From positions 58,342 through 122,341 of the forward strand of contig JABWCQ010000016.1 of the NCBI GenBank assembly GCA_013360195.1: a stretch of 64,000 nucleotides of DNA, read 5' to 3'. The notes under the pieces are model-generated. The model had not been told where the DNA came from and ran no database searches. It saw only the letters and a list, made by a program, of their open reading frames with translations. The stretch's first letter is position 1. Each line of letters begins with the position of its first letter. The DNA is from a bacterium (GTDB lineage Bacteria > Electryoneota > RPQS01). Position numbers and translations under genes: made by a program. Of this stretch, positions 35,120-44,510 are shown piece after piece.

Positions 35120-36967
35120 ATGATGAAAGCCATGCGCACGATGTTTGTCGCGGCACTCTTGTGTGCCGCAGCAGCCGCTTTCGCGGTCCCGTCCTTCACT
35201 CCCGTCATTGACGGGGTAAAGGACGCCGGTTGGGGAAACACCCCTGACCACAGTTCAACTTCTCAGGCTCTGCCAACCGAGTTTAATCTCGATGGCGGCC
35301 TGTATGTCACGGACGATGCCGAGTGGGTCTATTTCGGATACGATGCCGACAACGACCCTTGGGCTGACGGAAAAAGCGTTCACGTTCACATCGTATTCGA
35401 TGTCGGCAGCACCGCGGTCGGCGGAACCTTCGCCTGCTGGGGCGCAAACAATGTCGCGTATACGCACACCTACAAGCCCGAGTATGATCTCGTCATGCAG
35501 TGGAATACCGACAACCAAAACTCACAGTTCACCGGACTCAATACATGGACGATCAACACGTGGGTGCAGCAGCCGGAAATCACAACCGATGCCGGCGGTG
35601 GCAATCAGTGGACTGAAGTTGCCATACGCAAGAATCAAATCGGCACCCCGGGCTTTGGCACCACTCTGAATATCTCCATGTGGCTGCGTCCGGCATGGGA
35701 TTCGCAAGGCGGTGTTGCATGCCTGCCCGCTGATGCGACATTCCCGAGTGACAACGCCGCCGTTGCTCATCCGCTGTCGCAGCAATTTGCCTATTCCATT
35801 CAAACTGCCTATGGTGATGCGGTTGCCCCGCGGCTGCTCTCTGTGCGTCAAATTGATCGACGCTCGGTTGAGTTACTCTTCAACGAGCCGATGAATCCCG
35901 TGCGACTGAACAACTCCTCTTACTATGTCACGCACGGCTGGCCCTTCACAGGAATTCGCTATGTCAACGACCTGCAGGCTGCCATCTGGAATTTCAGTAA
36001 TTTCACCGATGGCACAACATACGCCATTTCTCTCCTGTCAGGCATAACCGATGTCGCCGGAAATCCCATTGACGCGAACTTCGATTCGCTTTCTTGGACC
36101 TCCCCGCTCTATTCCGATGTCCTCTTCCGTGTCGAAGACCCGGGTGCCACTCATGATTCGATTTGGTTCAAAGGCTCCTTTAATTTCTATCGCGAGTACG
36201 ATGCGTCATGGCAGGGCGGAAACTACCTCCTCTATGATGACGGTACCAATGGCGACGTCGTCCCCGGTGATCACGTGTTCTCGCGCCGCTTTGAGATGGT
36301 TCCAAACGGAGGTACTCCTAACTTCGAATGGGGCTGCGTGGATGAAAACGACAACTGGCTGATAGTCGGTCCGAATCAGAGCTTCTCGCTGGTGGATTCC
36401 AATGACATTACCGTCACCTACGTCATTCCCAATCCCACCATCAATCCGGTGACCGTGACATTCCGTTGCGATGTCGAGTGTCTCCTCGGCCAGGCAATCA
36501 CTCCGGACAGTGTCAGTGTTGCCGGACCGTTTAACGGTTGGAGTGGGCAGGTGATGGCCGATGGAGATCTTGACGGTCAATACACTCTCGATGTGCTCTT
36601 TCCCGCAGGCTCAGTCCGGACGCAGGAGTTCAAGTTCCGCTTCCACATCGGCGGTGGAACCACTTGGGAAGATGTGCCTAACCGGCCTCTCGAAGTCAAT
36701 GACGCGAATCCGACGCAAGACCTCGGCAACATCTTCTGGAATGACTGGGTTTGCCCGCCGTCGGAACTGACCGTCTACAGCAATGGAACCGAAGCCGTCC
36801 TCTACTGGAATGGCCCAAGCCGCGCACACTTTGAAGTTTTCGGTCATACAGTGTCTGACAGCATCATCGAAAACGGCACCATTCTCGGCAACACCCCGAA
36901 TGACACTTACACTGTTACGCCGCTTCTGAATATCCAGTACTTCCAGGTTCGTGCCTATAAACCGTAA
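35120..36967 (+). CDS. Secreted multi-module carbohydrate-binding-like protein
   Basis: 615 residues, no catalytic domain recognised. A signal peptide (about 1-22) follows two adjacent ATG codons; AAGGAG at 35112-35117 is better placed for the second (35123), so the start may be one codon later. Modules: a DOMON-like beta-sandwich (about 25-230), an Ig-like domain (about 235-325, VELLFNEPMNP), a module with DDGTNGDVVPGDHVFS (about 330-430), an E-set domain of CBM20/48 type (about 440-545, VSVAGPFNGWSG) and an Fn3-like end (about 547-615, ending QYFQVRAYKP). It lies 58 nt after the GH57-like gene and ends the co-directional starch locus before a strong terminator. Binding of alpha-glucan is the likely role. 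Confidence 0.7.
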   Translation: MMKAMRTMFVAALLCAAAAAFAVPSFTPVIDGVKDAGWGNTPDHSSTSQALPTEFNLDGGLYVTDDAEWVYFGYDADNDPWADGKSVHVHIVFDVGSTAVGGTFACWGANNVAYTHTYKPEYDLVMQWNTDNQNSQFTGLNTWTINTWVQQPEITTDAGGGNQWTEVAIRKNQIGTPGFGTTLNISMWLRPAWDSQGGVACLPADATFPSDNAAVAHPLSQQFAYSIQTAYGDAVAPRLLSVRQIDRRSVELLFNEPMNPVRLNNSSYYVTHGWPFTGIRYVNDLQAAIWNFSNFTDGTTYAISLLSGITDVAGNPIDANFDSLSWTSPLYSDVLFRVEDPGATHDSIWFKGSFNFYREYDASWQGGNYLLYDDGTNGDVVPGDHVFSRRFEMVPNGGTPNFEWGCVDENDNWLIVGPNQSFSLVDSNDITVTYVIPNPTINPVTVTFRCDVECLLGQAITPDSVSVAGPFNGWSGQVMADGDLDGQYTLDVLFPAGSVRTQEFKFRFHIGGGTTWEDVPNRPLEVNDANPTQDLGNIFWNDWVCPPSELTVYSNGTEAVLYWNGPSRAHFEVFGHTVSDSIIENGTILGNTPNDTYTVTPLLNIQYFQVRAYKP

Positions 36968-36986
36968 TTCCGGCACATAGGAAATG

Positions 36987-37020
36987 AGAATAGCCCTCGC
37001 ACATGCGAGGGCTATTCTTT
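36987..37020. terminator. Bidirectional terminator at the end of the starch locus
   Basis: A 14-bp perfect stem (36988-37001 with 37004-37017, GAATAGCCCTCGCA/TGCGAGGGCTATTC) has an A-rich left flank and a T tail on the right. It separates the convergent genes ending at 36967 and 37045. Confidence 0.85.
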
Positions 37021-37044
37021 TGACAGACTTGAGGAATTGCCGAA

Positions 37045-40000
37045 CTATTCCCCGACTACATAATAGAATCGCTTCGAGGCTGCAGTACCGTTTGCTATCG
37101 TGAGCGACGTTGAGCCCGTGGAACCTTCAAAGGTGTCAAATGGACCTTCTGCATCTGCCGCGCTGTAAACCAAGTACGTGTCAAAGCCACTCTCTTCCCA
37201 CCTCAGCACTATATCCGTTCCGCTTACGGCAATCGTCAGGCCGACAGGCGGCGGTGGATTGACAGATGGAGAATACACTTGCACATCATCGACATACCAC
37301 CCTTCCCGGTTGTTCACCGCGTCGCTCCCGAATCTGAATCGCAATTGCAGAGCTGAGCCTGCAAATCCACTCAAGTCCGCGCTGACTGTACTCCATGTGC
37401 TCTGAGTCCCTCCGAAGCATGCGCGGCCTTGCATCGGACCCGTTGCGGGATTGCCGCCACCAGCTTGATAGCGGAATGTCTTGTTGTACCCGCCCATCGG
37501 CGTTAACGCTTGCCATGCGCCGCCGTCAACGGAGACTTCCAATACACAACCGTCATAAGCAGAATCCGGGAATGCGCCTGACAATTCTGTTTCGTACTGT
37601 TGTGCGAAGCGCAGCCACGCACTCGCGGGGAGGTTACTTATAACAGGTGAAACCAGCCTTGCGTCATTGTAGGACCGGTGCGTGTCTGTTCCTGTGCTGC
37701 CGCATTTGTATGAGTGAGTTCCGGTTTGTGAACGCTCTATCGAAACATGCCAATCGCTGACCCACTGCCCCCCTGCCGAGTCAAGTGTCCATCCGTTAGC
37801 ACCGCCCTCGAAACTTTCGTTCAGCACGTAGGTCAATGCCCCGATTGAGAAGGGAGCATCGGACGTGTCCGCTTCGTCAGGATCGATGTTTGAAATTACT
37901 CGAATGAAGCAATCAGTAGAGCTTGCACCGTTTACCTGCCAACCAAAGAACCCTGTATTGGGGGCCGATCCTGTGATTGTTTCCCACGAACCGGTAAGGC
38001 CATTCCGTGACAATTCAATGCGCACCGTGCCGCCGGTTGAACTCGGAAACCATGCTATCGTTGCGGTGCTGTCGATAAACAACGCTTCACCGCCGTCCGG
38101 GGAAAGCACAGTCAGTGTCGAGAACAGAGTTCCGCTGCCTGCAGTGGTGTACATCACCGCCAGCCCGTCAGTCAAATTCGCGGCACCCGGCGCATACACA
38201 TTCGAGTAGTAGTACTCAACTCCTGTTAAGTGATTCTCGTTTTGAATGCCGACCGTTGCCCACGGCATGTCGTTAACACCCTCGTTGGAATTGGGAGTCA
38301 CCTCCTGATACTGAACCAGGATCTTCCCGTCACCTGTTGGCGTCGGATAGGTTGCCGGATTGTACAATACTACTTGAAATACTTCGGGGACATCTGACCA
38401 TAATGTTTGAACATTCCATTGAACAATGAACCTCTGATCAACAGGGTCATAGTAATAGTAAACCCCGCCACCGGTCGTCGCGAGATCGTCCCAATAGGCT
38501 GCGACCATGTTGGGCGGACCCATCGGTGAACCGATTCGCCAATTCCTGAAATCAAACATGGCACCATGGCTTCCAAAAGCCAGCCAACCGTTCGAACATA
38601 TCGTCACACTGTCAAAACTGCTGCCGTAAAACGTGAACTCAAACGGAAGGGCAATTACGTCCGAATCATCGTCATCTTCGAACTCGTCAACGAAACCGAG
38701 ATTTGTCCCTATCGCGGATATTTCCGTCCAATCGTACTGCGTTGCCGTTCCCGCAGGTTGAAGCTCCGTGTTGTCATATGCGTAGTAGCCGTAGGCGTCC
38801 GGCCCGGTTGGCGTCGTAGGTGTCGATACTCCGACGATTTGCACAAACTCGAGTGAATCACGAAAGCCATCTGTATCCACGACCACAAGTTCCATCAACG
38901 CTCCGTAACCACCAACTGTGTTGATGTTTGCATGCACCGCAAATGCATCCGCAAGGTTTTCCGCAGTTGCACCTATCGCGACCGCTCCGAAAACTCCAAC
39001 CGAATCAGTGACTGTCACGTGGGAGTCGAGCGAGCGGAGAATGCCACTCGCATTCAGAAGCGCGCGCGATCCGTTGTTCTGAATCGTCGCGCTCAGCGCT
39101 CCTGAGTCTCCCGGATCCAATTGAGAGTCTCCGCCGAGAAAGTCCGTCGAGTTAACCTGCACGTTCGCGGACGATGGAGTCAAATCGACACGAACGTTCT
39201 GCGTCCCTGCCGATGACGTTACCGCTAGATAGAGGGCAACCGGCTCCGCGTTTTGCAAGGCTCCGCACAAGATCCTGAATGGTATACTCGGTGCGCCGGT
39301 TGCGCCAACTGCGATATTCGGATAGCTGCTCGATCCGCTCTGAATTTGAATGGTTGGCTCACTGGTGCTCAGCGAGGCAATGATACCTGTTGCCGCCTGT
39401 GAAGTTCCGCGGTTAATAAGTACCACGTTCAAGTCCACCATCTCCCCCGGATTCAAAATTCCGTCACCGTTGCCTTGCGTGCCGCCAAGATTATCGTCAT
39501 CTACTGTAACTGAAGAGAGTGCGAGCGTTGTCGATGCGTTGATGACATGCAGCGAGTCCAGCTTTGTTTTGAGCCCGGTGCCTGTTACCGTTACGTACAC
39601 CCACCCCGTGTCTGCAAGTGACGCGGCGAGGTTCACACTTCCAGTCTCGTCCGTATAGCCGCGCGCGAACACGTTCGGGCTCTTATACATCCCCACCAAT
39701 GCGTTCTCGACAGGTTGTCCGGCGCGCGTGATTTGAACGGCAACGTTATTTGTATATCGATGCACCGTTCCCGGCTGAGAAAGTGTCACGGTTTGCGGCA
39801 CTTCGATCATAATCGGAACTGCCGCATCACCCATCAGGTTGCACCACGCGGAGAACTCCTCGACACTCGTTTGGCTGACCGCATCCCAAAAGTTTCGATA
39901 CAACTCGAGCTTGCCATTCAGCATGATCAAGGATTGTTCGCGTATGTCCCTGGCAAAAAGTCCCATCATCGCTCCACCGTCCACGATGTTATTCTCTGCG

Positions 40001-41568
40001 ACTCGTGTGCTGTTGCCCGCCATTCCCATTGCTCCGATAGCTCCAACCGGCGTGTTCGGCGTACCTCTGCGTACCCATGCTTCTGTAACGGATTCGCCAT
40101 TGTTGTACCAACCCATCCCGCACGTGATAACGGCCACAAACGGAAGCATCCGGCCGTTCGTCAATCCGTCAAGATCCGGAGGGTTCATCTCAGAATTACC
40201 CCACGACAAACGATGGTTGAAGACACTCAATCCCGGATTCACTCGCTGCTCCAGCACCGACGGTGTCACATTACCGGTGAACACGGTCATATCACCAGGG
40301 TTCATGCCGCGCTGAAGCATGATTTGCCGAGTGTACTCCTTTGTTGCGGTATTTGAGGGGATGAATCCCGTATGCACGGCACACCAAGTTCGCGTAAACC
40401 ACGTCGTATCGGTCATGAATGGATCAGCTTCATAGTTAATCGATTTGGATACCATGGACGATAGTTGCGTGAAGTCCGCAGCTGGTATTCTTCCCACTCC
40501 GATATCAGGCAGTGGATCAGGATTCGGGCCGGAACCTAACATTCCATAGTAATTGTCCAGTTCACCATACGGATAACCCGCCAGCTCGTCCGTCGGAAAA
40601 TAGTACGCGCCGGACCCGTTTGCGTCGCCGACCACCGTAACAAATTCAAGTTGTCCGCCTCCGTTGACATATTGTGTGTTTATGTAGTTGCGAATCTGCG
40701 TGACTGTTGTACCGCTTATCGCCGTGCTGACTACTGTCGCATCAATGCCTTTCTTTTTGCGCCAGGTCGCGAGTTCATTCAACTTGTTGATGACGGTCGC
40801 GTTGTTCTGACAGAGGATCAGCTGTGCACCCGGCACAAGCGGCAGTTCGTCCAGCGTGCTGTGTTCGAAGTTTATGAAATTGGAATAGAGCTTCCTGAAT
40901 CCCGGCGTGATGGACACAGGCTCAATCTCCCGTTCATTCACCCCCGATCCGCCCGTGTCTCGCAGCGACACTTCGATGTTATCATGTACGCGCATCTCGC
41001 CTGTCACAGGATTGTATTGCACCGGATGAACTGCCAAAATTACGAATCGAACGTCCCGGAACAGCATTGGTTCACTGACCTCGACTATGTTCTCCGGCCA
41101 GAACGCATTCACCGAGTAGCAAGTGCTAATGTTCTCTCCGTCCAAGGCGTTGCCTTCCAGCGGTTGTTTGGGAAGCACAGGTCGTGTTAAATACTCAGAC
41201 CTTGTCCCCGTCACAAGATAGTCCAACTCCACACCGCCGTGAGGTGACACCATGACAAGCCTGCTGACTCGCGGCAAATCCGGAAACCCTTCATGCAAAG
41301 TTGAGCCTTCACTCAATAACTCTACTCGCTGATACTCCGCGCCCTCCAGCACCACGACACTCATATCAACTTGCGGTTCACCGAACTGCAGAATGACATT
41401 GCCCGGCTCCCCGCTCAGAATGTCAACCGGAATCGGCACAACGTCCTGTGGTCCGGCCAGTTGATAAAAATTCCCCGGTAACGTCGTAGCGGCGCCAAAC
41501 CACTCCGAGGCGAACGCAGAACCGCTAAGCAGGGCTGTGAGGATGAGTAAAACGACTTGTCTTTCCAT
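37045..41568 (-). CDS. Secreted gingipain-like cysteine protease (peptidase C25) with long C-terminal region
   Basis: 1507 residues from the ATG at 41568, which has GGAG 7 nt upstream; a TTG five codons earlier is the alternative. A signal peptide (about 1-21, SGSAFA) is followed by a C25-type propeptide (about 45-215). The caspase-like protease domain (about 225-600) has TVVGDANGSG and VGRIPA. The likely dyad is His452 in VFNHRLSWGNSEM and Cys483 in ITCGMG. Gingipains usually show a Gly-His-Gly context at the His, so this is a variant. Ig-like, CARDB-like and jelly-roll modules follow, and the protein ends in an Fn3-like domain (RFYYVVGE) with no T9SS sorting domain. PorU, the T9SS sortase, is also C25, but the propeptide and long C-terminus point to a secreted protease. 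Confidence 0.8.
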   Translation of the reverse strand: MERQVVLLILTALLSGSAFASEWFGAATTLPGNFYQLAGPQDVVPIPVDILSGEPGNVILQFGEPQVDMSVVVLEGAEYQRVELLSEGSTLHEGFPDLPRVSRLVMVSPHGGVELDYLVTGTRSEYLTRPVLPKQPLEGNALDGENISTCYSVNAFWPENIVEVSEPMLFRDVRFVILAVHPVQYNPVTGEMRVHDNIEVSLRDTGGSGVNEREIEPVSITPGFRKLYSNFINFEHSTLDELPLVPGAQLILCQNNATVINKLNELATWRKKKGIDATVVSTAISGTTVTQIRNYINTQYVNGGGQLEFVTVVGDANGSGAYYFPTDELAGYPYGELDNYYGMLGSGPNPDPLPDIGVGRIPAADFTQLSSMVSKSINYEADPFMTDTTWFTRTWCAVHTGFIPSNTATKEYTRQIMLQRGMNPGDMTVFTGNVTPSVLEQRVNPGLSVFNHRLSWGNSEMNPPDLDGLTNGRMLPFVAVITCGMGWYNNGESVTEAWVRRGTPNTPVGAIGAMGMAGNSTRVAENNIVDGGAMMGLFARDIREQSLIMLNGKLELYRNFWDAVSQTSVEEFSAWCNLMGDAAVPIMIEVPQTVTLSQPGTVHRYTNNVAVQITRAGQPVENALVGMYKSPNVFARGYTDETGSVNLAASLADTGWVYVTVTGTGLKTKLDSLHVINASTTLALSSVTVDDDNLGGTQGNGDGILNPGEMVDLNVVLINRGTSQAATGIIASLSTSEPTIQIQSGSSSYPNIAVGATGAPSIPFRILCGALQNAEPVALYLAVTSSAGTQNVRVDLTPSSANVQVNSTDFLGGDSQLDPGDSGALSATIQNNGSRALLNASGILRSLDSHVTVTDSVGVFGAVAIGATAENLADAFAVHANINTVGGYGALMELVVVDTDGFRDSLEFVQIVGVSTPTTPTGPDAYGYYAYDNTELQPAGTATQYDWTEISAIGTNLGFVDEFEDDDDSDVIALPFEFTFYGSSFDSVTICSNGWLAFGSHGAMFDFRNWRIGSPMGPPNMVAAYWDDLATTGGGVYYYYDPVDQRFIVQWNVQTLWSDVPEVFQVVLYNPATYPTPTGDGKILVQYQEVTPNSNEGVNDMPWATVGIQNENHLTGVEYYYSNVYAPGAANLTDGLAVMYTTAGSGTLFSTLTVLSPDGGEALFIDSTATIAWFPSSTGGTVRIELSRNGLTGSWETITGSAPNTGFFGWQVNGASSTDCFIRVISNIDPDEADTSDAPFSIGALTYVLNESFEGGANGWTLDSAGGQWVSDWHVSIERSQTGTHSYKCGSTGTDTHRSYNDARLVSPVISNLPASAWLRFAQQYETELSGAFPDSAYDGCVLEVSVDGGAWQALTPMGGYNKTFRYQAGGGNPATGPMQGRACFGGTQSTWSTVSADLSGFAGSALQLRFRFGSDAVNNREGWYVDDVQVYSPSVNPPPPVGLTIAVSGTDIVLRWEESGFDTYLVYSAADAEGPFDTFEGSTGSTSLTIANGTAASKRFYYVVGE

Positions 41569-41604
41569 CTGATTACTCCGCAAAAATGTTCACTGTCTCA
41601 TCTT

Positions 41605-41633
41605 AATGTAGCCACTATGTTCCATGGAGTCAA
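41605..41633 (-). promoter_or_regulatory. Promoter for the C25 protease gene
   Basis: On the minus strand, TTGACT (41633-41628) and TACATT (41610-41605) are 17 nt apart. The leader to the ATG at 41568 would be about 30 nt. Confidence 0.65.
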
Positions 41634-41705
41634 GGATCCAGACGATAAATAATGTCGGCGTTTCCCAACATTTTGCGTTGCTTTCTTGCTAAGCGGCAAG
41701 GAAAG

Positions 41706-41738
41706 AAAAGCCCCGCCTGTTTGCACAAGCGGGGCTTT
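41706..41738 (-). terminator. Terminator after the 875-residue secreted protein gene
   Basis: AAAGCCCCGC (41707-41716) pairs with GCGGGGCTTT (41729-41738) around a 12-nt loop. On the minus strand it is followed by CTTTC. Confidence 0.8.
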
Positions 41739-41756
41739 GTTCAGATTGTGTTAGGA

Positions 41757-44384
41757 CTACTGATTAACGGCAACTACGACATAGTAGAAGCGGTCACCCA
41801 CGTTCAGAATTCCCGTGTCCGTGTACGAGGTCGCCGCAATCGGAACCGGCGTCAACAATGTTTGCTGCAGATTGTTGGGATCGGTCGAACGATATACAAG
41901 ATATCCGTCCGCGCGATTCGGTGCGTTCCAACGCAGTGTGCAATCATTCGTTGTGCCGTCGCGATAAATCGTCAGCGTCGTCACTGGATCCGGCCAAGTC
42001 GTCGGTCCGGTCGTTACTTCAACACAGAAACGGCTTGGTGACGCCAGAATCGGCGCTCCCGGCAAGTCCAAACGCTTCGTGTAATTGTGTGTGTCAGTCG
42101 TGTCATTGTTCTCGGTTACATACGCCAGAAGTCCCGGCAAGCCTGTACCTGCTACCGAATCCAGCGCGCTGACTGCTACCCAGAAGTCACCCTGCAGGCG
42201 TTTCAGCTGGGGAACACTGGCAAGGTTCACTTCCCACCAGCGTGCATCCGTACCTGATACAATCGACACCGTCTCGTTCGTATCAATTTCCTCTTCATAG
42301 GTATACAGCAACGCACCCGGTGTGCGGTTATCCGGTCCCTGTCCGAAGAATTCTATGCGGCAGCGAGCCGTCTGGTCAGGAAGCGACGAGATGTCGATCG
42401 GATCCCAATTCCACAGCACTTGCAGCTTGTTGATGTCCATCGTGTCCGCATCTGCCGCCGGAACGCCGTCGGCTGCGGGTGAATAACGTACATAGCGCGG
42501 ATTGGAAAGAACCGCTGTGTAATCACGGAGATGGTAAGCGAGCTCATAAGTTCCTGCCGGCTGAACATCGACCGCGAGATTCAAATTACCCGCAAGCGGA
42601 ACGTTAATCGGCGTGCGAGTCGTATCGTTCGTGCGATCCTGCTCGCCCGGATATGTCGTCGTGACACGAATCCTGTGCGCTCCTGCGACGATCGGCGTCC
42701 ATACTGCGTTGATGGTCAGGAACTCATTCGTGAGCAGCGTCCCCGTGGCCTGCTTCAGTGAATCCGAACCTTGGTTCGTACCGTCCGGCTTCGTGTAAAG
42801 CTGGCGATAACGAAGCGCGTTGCCAATCGCGTTGCTGCCTTCATTGACATACTCAAATGACCACGAGCGGGCCAGACCAACCGTTGTCGGGAACGGGACA
42901 ACCAGATCTCGCGATGCCGCGTCCGTTGCAAACGCGCGAGTAGCAATCAAGTGCGGATAGTCAATATGCAGACCGGATCCAATTCCTCCGTCGTTGTTGC
43001 AGTCCGTCTGCAAGCGGAATTGAATCAGGATCGTCTGTTCACCATAACCCGTCAAATCAATATCAACTGACGTTCCGCCGGTGGTCAAACCGCGCGAACG
43101 GCCAACCCAGCCCAGCAGCGAGTTACCTTGATCCGGATGCGTCTCACCAGTCAACGCCGTTGTACCGTAATCGTAGGCAACACGTGTCCACGAGACACCG
43201 TTATTGGTTGAAACGTGGATTTCATAAAGGTCATCCAACGAGCCGTCATCGTCTCCGTCGCTGTCTTCCAAATCAGCCCAGACATAATAGGCCAGTCTAA
43301 GCTTCTGCCAATCGTTGGCATCGCCTTGACCCGGACGGGAAGTATCCGGCATTAGAATCGGCGGAGACGTTAAGGCATTCTCAATCAAAGCCCAGCCACG
43401 GTGCTCCGCGTTCCAAGAGAATACCTGATCCGGAATCGCCGTCATGCCCGTCGGTGCCGTGCTGTCTTCAAAGGCCCACGTGTCACCCACCGGGCTTACA
43501 GGATAGGCTTCAATTGTCCAGCCCGTCGTGTTGTCACCATCATTCGACAACAGTGTTGTTGTGCTATTGGTCACACGAATGGAGTCCAATATCAGACCAA
43601 AGAACGACGAGTCAAGTTGACCGTCGTTAGAGCTTGCGGCTGGATCAGACAAAAATGCATAACGGAAACGCACATTGCTTTGGCCGGCGTAATCATCCAA
43701 GTTAATGACGATCGTTTGGTAGGCCGCCGCGAACGTCGTGCCACCCCATGCTGCATAGCAGCCTTCATAGCAATGGTCGCTCCATGCATAGGAACAGGTA
43801 CCAGTGTATGGCAACGACACATCTGAAGGATCAGGAATGGTCCACGTGTCACCGCCGTCGGAGGAGACCTGAACATCCCAACCGTCCCACATGTTATAAG
43901 GAGGGGTTTCGCCGCCGGGGTTCTCGACTTTCCAACGAGCTTTGAAGGCAAGCCTAATCGGCGCGCTCGAGGCCGACAAGTCAATTGTCGGGCTTTCAAG
44001 GTAATGTTCCTGGTGATTCGCATAACCTCCGGGAGCAACCAGATTGTCAACCATGGATGCGTCACCGCACCAAAGTGCAGGAGCGTTAGGATCACCGAAC
44101 GGCACTGCCGCTACTTGCCAGTATGGTGTGCCGGGTACCGTGTAATCAACCGTCGTCCAGCCGCCAACGGCCTCCATATTGTCAATGACGTACGTCGAGT
44201 CGAATGCATCCAACGAACGTCCGCCGCGACCATAAAGGGCATCCAGCGGTATTTCTACTTCCTCGTACGTCTCGACTAATGCAGACGTCGGGGCTGATGG
44301 CGCCTTGACAAGATTGACACCGGCATAAGCAATTGCCGCAATTCCTGTGATCAGCGCCAGACGAAAAACAATTTTACTGACCAT
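41757..44384 (-). CDS. Large secreted protein with jelly-roll-like modules and C-terminal Fn3-like domain
   Basis: 875 residues, function unknown. A signal peptide or single N-terminal anchor is present (about 5-23). Two similar beta-rich regions follow (about 65-275 and 280-490). Each has phrases such as WDVQVSSDGGDTW and EIHVSTNNGVSWTR and ends in a D-S-I-R-V-type strand; this is the pattern of the jelly-roll modules attached to secreted proteases of the immune-inhibitor-A kind. I see no HExxH or other catalytic motif here. A CARDB-like stretch follows (about 500-620). The last 75 residues form an Fn3-like domain ending in RFYYVVVAVNQ. No T9SS sorting domain is present. A GGAG site precedes the ATG. 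It lies next to the C25 protease on the same strand but has its own terminator. Confidence 0.7.
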   Translation of the reverse strand: MVSKIVFRLALITGIAAIAYAGVNLVKAPSAPTSALVETYEEVEIPLDALYGRGGRSLDAFDSTYVIDNMEAVGGWTTVDYTVPGTPYWQVAAVPFGDPNAPALWCGDASMVDNLVAPGGYANHQEHYLESPTIDLSASSAPIRLAFKARWKVENPGGETPPYNMWDGWDVQVSSDGGDTWTIPDPSDVSLPYTGTCSYAWSDHCYEGCYAAWGGTTFAAAYQTIVINLDDYAGQSNVRFRYAFLSDPAASSNDGQLDSSFFGLILDSIRVTNSTTTLLSNDGDNTTGWTIEAYPVSPVGDTWAFEDSTAPTGMTAIPDQVFSWNAEHRGWALIENALTSPPILMPDTSRPGQGDANDWQKLRLAYYVWADLEDSDGDDDGSLDDLYEIHVSTNNGVSWTRVAYDYGTTALTGETHPDQGNSLLGWVGRSRGLTTGGTSVDIDLTGYGEQTILIQFRLQTDCNNDGGIGSGLHIDYPHLIATRAFATDAASRDLVVPFPTTVGLARSWSFEYVNEGSNAIGNALRYRQLYTKPDGTNQGSDSLKQATGTLLTNEFLTINAVWTPIVAGAHRIRVTTTYPGEQDRTNDTTRTPINVPLAGNLNLAVDVQPAGTYELAYHLRDYTAVLSNPRYVRYSPAADGVPAADADTMDINKLQVLWNWDPIDISSLPDQTARCRIEFFGQGPDNRTPGALLYTYEEEIDTNETVSIVSGTDARWWEVNLASVPQLKRLQGDFWVAVSALDSVAGTGLPGLLAYVTENNDTTDTHNYTKRLDLPGAPILASPSRFCVEVTTGPTTWPDPVTTLTIYRDGTTNDCTLRWNAPNRADGYLVYRSTDPNNLQQTLLTPVPIAATSYTDTGILNVGDRFYYVVVAVNQ

Positions 44385-44453
44385 GCTTTTCTCCGGAAAG
44401 TTATGTAATTCTTTCGGTTGGGACCCAGTGAACCGGAAAGCTCACCGGAAAAA

Positions 44454-44486
44454 ATACGGGCATGAGAGACATGCTCATGCCCGTAT
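44454..44486 (-). terminator. Terminator of the 598-residue sorting-domain protein gene
   Basis: ATACGGGCATGAG (44454-44466) pairs with CTCATGCCCGTAT (44474-44486), 13 bp with a 7-nt loop. Read on the minus strand it is followed by TTTTTT. Confidence 0.85.
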
Positions 44487-44510
44487 CTGGAAGTTCTTTG
44501 AGACACCGGA

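Noticed and set aside
37045..41568. PorU, the T9SS sortase
   Set aside because: It shares the C25 fold, but the propeptide, length and C-terminal modules fit a secreted gingipain-like protease better, and no other T9SS core gene is beside it.
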